11,182 nt of DNA from contig JALUFI010000161.1 of NCBI GenBank assembly GCA_027043685.1, positions 1 to 11,182 on the forward strand, read 5' to 3'. The position numbers were made by a program, and so were the translations under genes. How positions within the stretch are numbered: the stretch's first letter is position 1; every line of letters begins with the position of its first letter. The DNA is from Pyrodictiaceae archaeon. GTDB taxonomy: Archaea; Thermoproteota; Thermoprotei_A; Sulfolobales; Pyrodictiaceae. Of this stretch, positions 1 to 6,188 are shown piece after piece. The notes beneath the pieces are model-generated. The model was not told the origin of the DNA and did no database searches. It saw only the letters and a program-made list of their open reading frames with translations.

Positions 1-1167
1 GTCGACGAGATACCTGCCGGCAACATAGGCGCAGCCCTAGGCCTCGAGGACGCCCGCGCAGGCGAGACCGCGGTAGCCGTGGAGTACAAGGACAAGGTGC
101 CGCCCTTCGAGAAGCTACACTACGTCTCCGAGCCCGTAGTAACCGTCGCAATTGAGCCCAAGAACCCCAAGGACCTGCCCAAGCTGATAGACGCGCTCTA
201 CAAGCTAAGCATAGAGGACCCGACGATACAGGTCAAGATAAACCAGGAGACCGGCGAGTACCTCCTCAGCGGCATGGGGCCACTCCACATAGAGATAGCC
301 ATCTGGTGGCTCAAGGAGACCTTCGGCCTAGAGGTCAAGACCAGCCCACCGATAGTAGTGTACCGTGAGACCGTTAGGGAGAAGAGCAAGATATTCGAGG
401 GCAAGAGCCCCAACAAGCACAACAAGCTCTACATAAGCGTCGAGCCACTCGACGAGGAGACAATCAAGCTCATACAGAGCGGCGAGATAACCGAGGACCA
501 GGACGTCTACGAGAGAGCCAAGATACTCAAGGAGAAGGCCGGCTGGGACTACGACGAGGCCAAGAGGATATGGGCAATCGACGAGAATATAAACGTCTTC
601 ATAGACAAGACCACCGGCGTCCAGCACCTACGCGAGGTCAAGGACACCATAATCCAGGGCTTCAGGCTGGCAATGAAGGAGGGCCCGCTCGCCAAGGAGC
701 CCGTCCGCGGCCTCAAGGTCATACTCCACGACGCAGTGATACACGAGGACCCAGCCCACCGCGGCCCAGCCCAGATCTACCCCGCAGTGAGGAACGCCAT
801 CTACGCGGCCATGCTGACCTCCAAGCCAACACTGCTGGAGCCCATACAGAAGCTGGACATCCGCGTGCCGCAGGAGTACGTGAGCAACGTGATAGCCGTA
901 ATCTCCAGGAAGCGCGGCAAGATACTCGACATGCAGGAGTACGGCGTCATGATGAGGATAATAGCGGAGATACCCGTAGCCGAGAGCTTCGACCTAGCCG
1001 CCGAGCTCCGCAGCGCCACCCAGGGCCGCGCCTTCTGGGGCACCGAGTTCAGCCGCTGGGCGCCAGTACCCGACAACATGCTATGGGACCTGGTGAGGAA
1101 GATAAGGGAGAGGAAGGGCCTGCCGCCCGAGCCGCCGAAGCCCGAGGACTTCATCACCCCCTACTAA
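1..1167 (+). CDS. fusA: Elongation factor 2 (aEF-2), C-terminal half, 5' end outside window
   Basis: Translation GTPase that drives translocation of tRNA and mRNA on the ribosome in the cytoplasm. The frame is open from base 1, so the GTG at 79 is internal; 388 residues are visible, about half of the usual ~735. The piece starts late in domain II (VDEIPAGNIGAALGLEDARA) and runs through domains III, IV and V, so the G domain is missing only because of the window edge. Domain IV holds the loop HEDPAHRGPAQ; its second His (fragment residue 253, bases 757-759) is the expected diphthamide site of archaeal/eukaryotic EF-2. Domain V shows RKRGKILDM and the typical end FSRWAPVPDNM. It stops with TAA, followed about 25 nt later by a T-run. 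The name fusA is the common archaeal label for this gene. Identity is near certain. Confidence 0.97.
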   Translation, partial: VDEIPAGNIGAALGLEDARAGETAVAVEYKDKVPPFEKLHYVSEPVVTVAIEPKNPKDLPKLIDALYKLSIEDPTIQVKINQETGEYLLSGMGPLHIEIAIWWLKETFGLEVKTSPPIVVYRETVREKSKIFEGKSPNKHNKLYISVEPLDEETIKLIQSGEITEDQDVYERAKILKEKAGWDYDEAKRIWAIDENINVFIDKTTGVQHLREVKDTIIQGFRLAMKEGPLAKEPVRGLKVILHDAVIHEDPAHRGPAQIYPAVRNAIYAAMLTSKPTLLEPIQKLDIRVPQEYVSNVIAVISRKRGKILDMQEYGVMMRIIAEIPVAESFDLAAELRSATQGRAFWGTEFSRWAPVPDNMLWDLVRKIRERKGLPPEPPKPEDFITPY

Positions 1168-1191
1168 GCCCCATTTACGTTCACACTGCGT

Positions 1192-1200
1192 CAATTTTTA
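1192..1200 (+). terminator. T-rich terminator after EF-2
   Basis: The run CAATTTTTA lies about 25 nt after the EF-2 stop codon. Crenarchaeal transcription commonly ends at such U-rich tracts without needing a hairpin. The position fits, but no hairpin directly precedes it, so this is an inference from sequence and context. Confidence 0.45.
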
Positions 1201-1205
1201 CCGTA

Positions 1206-1264
1206 GCATTAGTGGGACACTTACTCTCTCTTACCTTTTAGGGGAAGACCCCGTGTCCCAATGC
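1206..1264 (+). other. Nested stem-loop in the convergent spacer
   Basis: GCATT-AGT-GGGACAC (1206-1220) faces GTGTCCCAATGC (1253-1264). This gives 5 plus 7 base pairs separated by a three-base bulge (AGT) on the left side. Inside, GGGG-AAGA-CCCC (1241-1252) forms a tetraloop hairpin that abuts the right arm. It lies past the EF-2 T-run, between the ends of two convergent genes. It could be a 3' end structure for the opposing transcript, a transcription block, or a small RNA. The sequence shows pairing only; no function is assigned. Confidence 0.5.
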
Positions 1265-1318
1265 TTATGCCCATACTGTGAAGACCGGAAGGATTAGGAG
1301 AAAACGAACGAGGATATG

Positions 1319-1332
1319 AAAAAGTATTTAAG
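1319..1332 (-). terminator. T-tract downstream of the exported-protein gene (or an antisense TATA box)
   Basis: Read on the minus strand this is CTTAAATACTTTTT, about 50-60 nt past the stop of the 1381-2817 gene, which suits a U-rich archaeal terminator. Read on the plus strand the same bases, AAAAAGTATTTAAG, resemble a BRE plus TATA box that would fire an antisense transcript into that gene from about 1355. I prefer the terminator reading because no plus-strand gene follows. Confidence 0.35.
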
Positions 1333-1380
1333 AATAGAATTTCGTGGCTGCTTTGTTCTTTGATTGTGTGCTGACGCTGA

Positions 1381-2817
1381 TTATGTATGGCCCTGGTACT
1401 CCATTGAGGTTGTTGTTACGTAGAACCTATAGGTGTCATCGCGTGTAGCAACCACTCCTGGGATAGTCATATCGCCGCCCGGCCCAGGAACTAGTATTGA
1501 GGCGATTGCTACGTCACGGTAGCGCACACCTACGTAGAGCCCCGGCCTCGCCAGTGGCCACCTAGTGTCGGTTGCTACTAGCGGTGCTGTAGGATAAGCG
1601 ACGGCATCCATACTGCCGTCCGTTGAGTGCCCTATGATTGACTGGTAGCCCCACAGCCAGTACACCGAGTAGAGGCGTATTCGGTTGAAGTAGCTCGAAT
1701 ACTCGGTTTGGCCGCCCGGCTGCTCTACGATGCTATCTGGTATCGTTAGCGTATAGGAGAATGATATCGCTTTTGACGACGATATTGCAGGGGTTAGGCT
1801 CTCGGAAACCGGGCCTGTGAAGCCCATGTCGGGCCACTCAGCGTTTATGTTCTGGTCTATGTAGTAGCTTACGTTTATTGCAAGTATGTTTGGATCGTCC
1901 CTCCATCCAAGTATAGGGTTATAGGTTGGTATGTGAGATTCTATGACCCTGCTGGGGTCTGGGAGCCAGTTATCTGATGTATGTTCTTCGTGGTGTGCTA
2001 TGACTCTCCAGAGCCCCTGGCCCGGCGGATCGTTGACACCGTTGTAGTCCGGTGTGTAGTCGATTTCGACCCAGCGTTTTGAATAGGCAACTGCGATGCC
2101 ATGTGTATATACATACACATTGTCTTCGAAGTCGCCGACGTAGTACCATCTACGGGCTCCGTCATAGGGATACGAGGCTGGTGCTATTAGTGCTGCTCTG
2201 TTGTTCTTCTTGGCCTTCATCTCGTCTATTAGTTTGTTTAGTGCTTGCATTATGGTTGTGTTGTGGAATACTATGTAGCGTGGTGCTATCTTGCCGCTGG
2301 GGTAGATGGCGGCGGGTATCAGTGCTGCTGCGCTTGCCTCTACGGGGAGTCCTGGCTTGTTGTTGCTTGTTAGTGGGAGTAGAGTCAATGGTATGTTGGG
2401 GCTGGGTTTCATTCCTGCGAGTAGTGTTTGGAGAGGCTTCGGTCCCTCCACGAGGAGGGCTACGCCTTCACGTAGCAGTGCCGCTATGACGTTGGGATGC
2501 TTGGAGAGCAGCTGGGCTGCGCCCTTGGTTACCACGGCGATCCGGTAACCTTTGAGCTTCCAGGGTGCTGTGGCTACCTCGTTGGCGCGTATCTTGTATG
2601 CATTGATCCTCGGGAGCGTCTTGGCCTCGCTAGGCGATGCATAGATGACGGCTAGTCTAGGTATGTTTAGCCTTGTCTTCTGGGGTGGCGTGATCGCTGC
2701 AGTGTTTGAGACCTTAGTGTGGCTTGCGAATACGATTAGGGCGGATGCTAGGATAGCTGCGAAAAAGAAGAGCGAGAATATAGTTCCTGCCCGCCTCAAC
2801 CATGACGCCTCAACCAT
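1381..2817 (-). CDS. Secreted or membrane-anchored protein of unknown function
   Basis: I do not recognise this 478-residue protein. Residues 1-10 are short and basic (WLRR). Residues 12-31 form one strongly hydrophobic helix, so it is probably exported as a signal anchor or cleaved signal peptide. Residues about 50-215 alternate hydrophobic strands and helices (LAVIYASP, YRIAVVTKG, EGVALLVEGP), suggesting an alpha/beta domain. Residues 225-478 are rich in Tyr, Trp, Pro and Thr and look beta-rich, as in surface proteins. Two N-glycosylation sequons are visible (N186-T-T, N315-V-S). No Cys is present and no catalytic motif is evident; H275-H276-E-E-H279 is a cluster with no known match to me. 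Hand counts in sampled 60-base stretches give 45-48% GC, against over 65% in flanking genes, so transfer or relaxed codon use is possible. The ATG at 2817 gives the only frame containing the membrane helix. Confidence 0.85.
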   Translation of the reverse strand: MVEASWLRRAGTIFSLFFFAAILASALIVFASHTKVSNTAAITPPQKTRLNIPRLAVIYASPSEAKTLPRINAYKIRANEVATAPWKLKGYRIAVVTKGAAQLLSKHPNVIAALLREGVALLVEGPKPLQTLLAGMKPSPNIPLTLLPLTSNNKPGLPVEASAAALIPAAIYPSGKIAPRYIVFHNTTIMQALNKLIDEMKAKKNNRAALIAPASYPYDGARRWYYVGDFEDNVYVYTHGIAVAYSKRWVEIDYTPDYNGVNDPPGQGLWRVIAHHEEHTSDNWLPDPSRVIESHIPTYNPILGWRDDPNILAINVSYYIDQNINAEWPDMGFTGPVSESLTPAISSSKAISFSYTLTIPDSIVEQPGGQTEYSSYFNRIRLYSVYWLWGYQSIIGHSTDGSMDAVAYPTAPLVATDTRWPLARPGLYVGVRYRDVAIASILVPGPGGDMTIPGVVATRDDTYRFYVTTTSMEYQGHT

Positions 2818-2821
2818 GACG
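2794..2821. repeat. Two perfect tandem copies of a 14-bp unit across a start codon
   Basis: CCTCAACCATGACG occurs at 2794-2807 and again at 2808-2821, directly adjoining. Each copy carries a minus-strand ATG. The one at 2817 opens the 478-residue protein. The one at 2803 lies in another frame (14 is not a multiple of 3) and reaches a stop after about 28 codons. Loss or gain of one unit would change which frame the start reads. Confidence 0.85.
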
Positions 2822-2849
2822 GCGGCGTCGTGTACCCTTTACCCGCTCC

Positions 2850-2864
2850 TTAATAGTTAAGTAT
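2850..2864 (-). promoter_or_regulatory. TATA-like box for the exported-protein gene
   Basis: On the minus strand the stretch TACTTAACTATTAA is an AT-rich island in GC-rich surroundings, centred about 40 bp upstream of the ATG at 2817. A start of transcription about 25 bp downstream of it would leave a leader of roughly 10-15 nt. That agrees with the lack of a clear Shine-Dalgarno sequence. Inferred from position and composition. Confidence 0.5.
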
Positions 2865-2892
2865 TGTCGCTCCAAGCAATGGAGACCTACTG

Positions 2893-2904
2893 CTCTATAT
2901 TTTT
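2893..2904 (+). promoter_or_regulatory. TATA-like box for the CBS-domain gene
   Basis: CTCTATATTTTT is the best AT-rich box upstream of the ATG at 3017 and would give a leader of about 90 nt. A second, weaker candidate, GTTTTTACG at about 2956-2964, would give a leader of about 30 nt. The sequence does not decide between them. Confidence 0.4.
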
Positions 2905-2908
2905 GATG

Positions 2909-2918
2909 CATCTAGATG
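2909..2918. promoter_or_regulatory. Perfect 10-bp palindrome, possible operator
   Basis: CATCTAGATG reads identically on both strands, and the symmetry continues one base pair further out after a single mismatch (T-x-core-x-A). It sits immediately downstream of the TATA-like box at 2893-2904, in the place where archaeal repressors commonly block polymerase recruitment. Function is inferred from location only. Confidence 0.35.
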
Positions 2919-3016
2919 TATTGAATGACATAATTGTCGGTGCTGTGGGCAGCGGTCCTGTTTTTACGGCTCACTGTGCCTGAGAAACATGAAGTGGCAA
3001 AGGAGGGGTACAGCTG

Positions 3017-3466
3017 ATGGTTCTCCTGCTTCGTAGGCGTAAGGTTCCTCTCCGCGCCGAGGACATTATGACAGCGCCGCCGATTACGGCTACTCCTAAC
3101 ACGAGTATAAAGGACATAGCGATGCTTATGAGGAAGAACAAGGTCGGCAGCGTGCTCATAGTCGACGAGGAGACTGGGAAGCTTCGCGGCATCGTGACTG
3201 AGCATGACCTTGTCTATGCGTGCTCGGAGGGCTGGCACCCGGAGAACAGGCAGGCCTGGGAGATAATGACTGAGGACCCGATAACGGTTAGGCCGGACGA
3301 GGAGATAGTCGAGGTCATGAAGAAGATGAGGGATGCGGGTGTCCGCCACATACCCGTCGTGGATAGGGATGGGAAGCCGGTCGGCATGATATCTGCGAGG
3401 GATGTGCTGGACCTGGTGCTGACGCTGGCAGGGCTCGGCATTATACACGAGTTCTTCAAGGAGTAG
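3017..3466 (+). CDS. Two-CBS-domain protein
   Basis: Stand-alone tandem CBS (Bateman) module of 149 residues, probably a cytosolic sensor that binds adenine nucleotides or S-adenosyl compounds and regulates a partner protein. CBS1 covers about residues 14-70 (AEDIMTAPPITATPN, GSVLIVDEETGKLRGIVTEHDL). CBS2 covers about 80-136 (AWEIMTEDPITVRPDEEI, GVRHIPVVDRDGKPVGMISARD). The GIVTEHD and GMISARD segments are the usual nucleotide-contacting Asp turns. No DNA-binding or catalytic domain is attached, so the partner cannot be read from the sequence. The start is well supported: AGGAGGGG at 3001-3008 is a strong Shine-Dalgarno sequence 8-10 nt before the ATG. The 3' end overlaps that of the deacetylase-family gene on the other strand by 11 bp. 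Confidence 0.93.
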   Translation: MVLLLRRRKVPLRAEDIMTAPPITATPNTSIKDIAMLMRKNKVGSVLIVDEETGKLRGIVTEHDLVYACSEGWHPENRQAWEIMTEDPITVRPDEEIVEVMKKMRDAGVRHIPVVDRDGKPVGMISARDVLDLVLTLAGLGIIHEFFKE

Positions 3467-4520
3467 CCTTCACGGCGTTTTTGAGGCGGCGGAGGTTCTC
3501 CTCGGCCTCCCTCCACACGCTCCTCGGGCTCTCCGTGGGTTCCTCGTCTGTTCTCGGGGCCCCGAGGCCGTGGAGCGCCGCTATGTAGGCGGGGAGCCCG
3601 CGGCGGAGGCCCTCGCTGTAGCCTCCCTCTAGCACAGTGACTACCGGGGCTCCTAGTCTCCGGAGCCGGTGGGCTACTGCCTGGTAGGCGTGGGTTGTCA
3701 GGTCTAGGAGGCCTAGGCCGTCTCCCCGGTAGCCGTCGAACCCTGCGTCGACCAGGATTATGTCGGGTGTGCCTCCCAGCGCCTGGAGGGCTAGCTCCAG
3801 CGCCTCGTCGAGCATGTATGTGAAGACGTCGTCCCCGCTGTAGGGTGGTAGGACTGCGTTGAGCTTGGTTCCCTCGGCTTCGCCCTCGCCGCTCTGCCAG
3901 GGCCAGCCCGTCCCGGGGTATATCGTGGAGGGGTCCTGGTGGAGATCCAGGTGCACGACCCTCGGCTCGGTGTAGAGTATCTCCTGTGTGCCGTTGCCGT
4001 GGTGGAGGTCGAAGTCGAGTACGAGGACGCGGAGCCCCAGGTCCGCTGCACGGATGGCCGCGAGCGCTGTTGCGTTGAATATGCAGAAGCCGAGCGTGGG
4101 TGCGCCCATTGCTGCCCCGTAGCGGCCCGCGTGGTGGCCCGGCGGCCTCGCCAATACGAGGCTGCTCCTCCCAGCCTCCACTGCCTCGCGCACCGCGTCC
4201 AGCACCGAGGCGGCGACGGCTAGGCCCGCGTCGTAGGTGTATGTGTTGACGTATGTATCGGCGTCGAGGTAGCCGCCTCCCCTCCTCGAGAGCTTCTCCA
4301 CGAGCCTCACATAGGACTCGTCGTGGACAAGCAGGAGCTCCTTCTCAACCCTCTGCCTCGGCGGCGCTGGCCTCTCCTCGAAGCCCGGCAGGGCCCCCGA
4401 CTCGGCCAGCGCCCGGTACGCGGTCTCCAGCCTCCACGGCCCCTCCACGTGGTGGTCCGGGGGCTCATGCATGTAGAACAACGCGTCGCGGTAGAGCAGC
4501 GGCGGCGCCAAGCCAGCCAC
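3456..4520 (-). CDS. Histone-deacetylase/AcuC/acetylpolyamine-amidohydrolase family enzyme
   Basis: Zinc-dependent hydrolase of the arginase-deacetylase fold, predicted to remove acyl groups from lysine or polyamine nitrogens in the cytosol. The 354 residues show the family pattern in order. R-P-P-G-H129-H130-A is the charge-relay His pair. DFDLHHGNG supplies zinc ligands D171 and H173. DAGFD gives the third ligand, D262. EGGY301 is the transition-state Tyr. All are intact, so it should be active. The GTG at 4520 is chosen because the family N-terminus (LLYRDALFYMHEP) begins before the first ATG (Met17). It has no convincing Shine-Dalgarno sequence; a TATA-like box at 4562-4567 would give a leader of about 20 nt. 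The substrate is uncertain, since many crenarchaea of this type lack histones and package DNA with Alba. Candidates are Alba or other acetylated proteins, acetylpolyamines and acetate metabolism. Confidence 0.92.
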   Translation of the reverse strand: MAGLAPPLLYRDALFYMHEPPDHHVEGPWRLETAYRALAESGALPGFEERPAPPRQRVEKELLLVHDESYVRLVEKLSRRGGGYLDADTYVNTYTYDAGLAVAASVLDAVREAVEAGRSSLVLARPPGHHAGRYGAAMGAPTLGFCIFNATALAAIRAADLGLRVLVLDFDLHHGNGTQEILYTEPRVVHLDLHQDPSTIYPGTGWPWQSGEGEAEGTKLNAVLPPYSGDDVFTYMLDEALELALQALGGTPDIILVDAGFDGYRGDGLGLLDLTTHAYQAVAHRLRRLGAPVVTVLEGGYSEGLRRGLPAYIAALHGLGAPRTDEEPTESPRSVWREAEENLRRLKNAVKATP

Positions 4521-4560
4521 CCCGGGGCGGCTCCCGGCGGCCGTCCACGGCGTTCCTCCA

Positions 4561-4568
4561 CCTTATAG
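4561..4568. promoter_or_regulatory. Shared TATA-like box between divergent genes
   Basis: CCTTATAG is the only AT-rich spot in the roughly 100 bp between two divergent coding starts (4520 minus, 4607/4622 plus). On the minus strand it reads CTATAAGG, about 45 bp before the deacetylase start. On the plus strand it lies about 40-60 bp before the kinase-like gene. One box may serve both directions, or a second weak box is not recognisable. Confidence 0.4.
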
Positions 4569-4621
4569 CGGCGGCCTCGTGTAGCCCTCATCCTCTCCCG
4601 GAGGGCTTGGCTAGCAGCTAC

Positions 4622-6118
4622 GTGGGGGTGTGGAGTCCGCTGCTCAGCGGCACTGGTGGCGGGTGCCGGGACGCGGAGTACCTTGCATCTATCCGGCTCC
4701 CGGAGGGGGGGCGCCTCGTCTTCGGCTCCGGGGGCTCGGCCAGCGCGGTGCCTCTCCAGGGCGGTGTCTGCATGGTTGTGCCGAGGGAGCTCGTGGAGGG
4801 TGATGTGGAGTCCTCGGTTCTGGGGGAGCTGTATGCCTCGCTGCTCCTCGCTTCCCCGGAGCGCGTGGAGGGTGATGCGAGGCTCTACTGGGAGCACGCG
4901 GAGGCCTACGCGGAGCGGGTGGCGGAAGAGGAGAACTGGAGGCTCCGCCGCCTCCTGGGCCCGCTGCTCCACGGCCACGCCTACGCCGCGGGCATAGGGC
5001 TACTAGTCGCCCGCATGTCGAGGCTGGCAAGGCTCTACGTCTGGCTGCGCCCGGTCTACAACGAGACACTGCGCCGCGGGGTGCGGCACCTGCACCGCCT
5101 CGCGGAGACCTACACCCGTAGCAGCAGGTGCTGGCTCCGCCTCCAGGAGGCCCCTATGCGGGAGCCCCGTGGCCTCCTAGACGCCTCGCCCCGGGCGGCG
5201 GCCCGCATCGCCCTCGAGGCCGCTGGCCTGGACCTGCTCCGCAGCATCCCCGCAGGCCTCCTCCTCGAGGGCTTCTCCACCAGGCTCCTCCCGCCCCTCC
5301 GCGACCCCTTGCTCTACGTCCGGCTCGACTCCGCCCGTGTAGCGACCAAGCTTGTGGGCTTCGAGGAACAGCTCTACGCTTTGACCAACGTGGCCAGGCT
5401 CCTGAGGCTCCGCCGGAGCGGGCTCATCCGGAGCGCCAGGGTCGTGGAGACGGGGCAGGGCTTCCGCCCAGCAGTGGTCAAGCACTACCGCGACCCTACC
5501 ATGGGGAAGTGGCTCTTCGCCGCCATACTCTCGCTGCCCCTGCCGAAGCCGAGGATAGCCCCGAAGCAGAGGCTCGGCGCCGAGTACCACTACAACAGGG
5601 TCCTAGCCTCCAAGGGCTACATGGTCCCCGACCCTATACTCGTAGACCCCCGGAGGATGAAGGCCGCATACACATACATAGAGGGGAAGCCGTTGTCGAC
5701 GCTTATACAGGAGGAGCCCGCGAGCCCCGCCTACCGGGACTACGGCGCCCTCCTCGCAAGGCTCCACGGCGACGGCATAGCCCTCTGGGACACAAACCCA
5801 TCCAACGCGCTCCTAGCCGGCGACGCGATATACCTAGTCGACCTCGAGCAGGCAAGAGAGGCCAAGAGCATAGTGGACAAGGCATGGGACATAGCCGTCG
5901 CAGCGTACTACAGCATAGTCTACACCGTGGCCGCGGCTCCCCAGAGGGCAGCCCTCCTAGCCCAGGGCTACATAGAGGCGGGAGGCGACCCCGCAGCCGT
6001 CGCGGAGGCCTCCAAGTACCGCTACGCGGCACCATTCGCAGCCGCTACGCCGCCCAACGTGTTGGAGAAGACGAGGAGGGCTCTCGCAGCAGCCGCCTCC
6101 CGCCAAGAAACCCCTTAA
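4622..6118 (+). CDS. Protein with C-terminal kinase-like (APH/Bud32-type) domain
   Basis: About 498 residues. The C-terminal ~220 residues carry a protein-kinase-like fold. They show VVK287HY (ATP-binding Lys), E321 in AEYHYN (helix C), catalytic-loop W-D390-TNPS-N395, and D407 in YLVDLE standing for the DFG Asp. KAWDIAVA follows, as in aminoglycoside-phosphotransferase relatives. The spacing D390 to N395 equals that of Bud32/APH kinases, so phosphotransfer is plausible; the substrate is unknown. Residues 1-280 match nothing I recognise: a Gly/Ser-rich start, then Arg- and Leu-rich helices. The open frame extends to 4253, but that part runs antisense through the deacetylase gene and is Pro/Arg/Ser junk. 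The start is uncertain. GTG 4622 or 4628 and TTG 4607 are candidates. GGAGGG at 4600-4605 is too near the TTG and rather far from the GTGs. Kinase-like fold is fairly sure, function is not. Confidence 0.8.
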   Translation: MGVWSPLLSGTGGGCRDAEYLASIRLPEGGRLVFGSGGSASAVPLQGGVCMVVPRELVEGDVESSVLGELYASLLLASPERVEGDARLYWEHAEAYAERVAEEENWRLRRLLGPLLHGHAYAAGIGLLVARMSRLARLYVWLRPVYNETLRRGVRHLHRLAETYTRSSRCWLRLQEAPMREPRGLLDASPRAAARIALEAAGLDLLRSIPAGLLLEGFSTRLLPPLRDPLLYVRLDSARVATKLVGFEEQLYALTNVARLLRLRRSGLIRSARVVETGQGFRPAVVKHYRDPTMGKWLFAAILSLPLPKPRIAPKQRLGAEYHYNRVLASKGYMVPDPILVDPRRMKAAYTYIEGKPLSTLIQEEPASPAYRDYGALLARLHGDGIALWDTNPSNALLAGDAIYLVDLEQAREAKSIVDKAWDIAVAAYYSIVYTVAAAPQRAALLAQGYIEAGGDPAAVAEASKYRYAAPFAAATPPNVLEKTRRALAAAASRQETP

Positions 6119-6119
6119 A
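6110..6119 (+). promoter_or_regulatory. Possible TATA box for the zinc-finger gene
   Basis: CCCTTAAAGG overlaps the stop codon of the upstream kinase-like gene and is the only AT-containing patch before the small gene at 6189. A start of transcription near 6140 would leave a leader of about 50 nt. Read-through from upstream, 70 nt away on the same strand, is equally possible. Confidence 0.3.
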
Positions 6120-6133
6120 GGCGCCGCGCCGGG

Positions 6134-6150
6134 GGAGCCCCCGGGGCTCC
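6134..6150. repeat. GC-only inverted repeat before the zinc-finger gene
   Basis: GGAGCCCC-C-GGGGCTCC has perfect 8-bp arms around one base. As RNA it would need a wider loop; as DNA it is a compact dyad near the predicted transcription start of the zinc-finger gene. Its centre, GCCCCCGGGGC, recurs at 6457-6467 downstream of the same gene. It could be an operator or a terminator for the upstream gene. Confidence 0.5.
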
Positions 6151-6188
6151 ATGGGGTAGTACGCCCGGTGCCTGGGTGGTGACGCGGT

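Noticed and set aside
570..1241. 223-residue plus-strand open frame within EF-2
   Set aside because: Shadow of the EF-2 gene in another frame, rich in Arg/His/Gln, with no independent start signal.
1168..1380. tRNA or small gene in the EF-2 downstream spacer
   Set aside because: No T-loop or anticodon-arm pattern on either strand and no open frame with a start signal; only the stem-loop and T-tracts stand out.
2902..2984. C/D-box guide RNA in the spacer before the CBS gene (TTGATGC and CTGA)
   Set aside because: The C-box match is only partial, the distance to the CTGA is too long for an archaeal C/D RNA, and no internal C'/D' pair or terminal stem is evident.
2912..3448. 178-residue minus-strand open frame opposite the CBS gene
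   Set aside because: Antisense shadow of a clear CBS protein with a strong Shine-Dalgarno sequence.
4253..4606. Upstream extension of the kinase-like frame to an ATG at 4253, giving 621 residues
   Set aside because: This part is antisense to the well-supported deacetylase N-terminal half and translates to Pro/Arg/Ser-rich low-complexity sequence; the true start is most likely at 4607-4628.
5128..6159. 343-residue plus-strand open frame overlapping the kinase-like gene
   Set aside because: Pro/Arg/Gly-rich shadow frame typical of high-GC DNA; the kinase motifs lie in the other frame.
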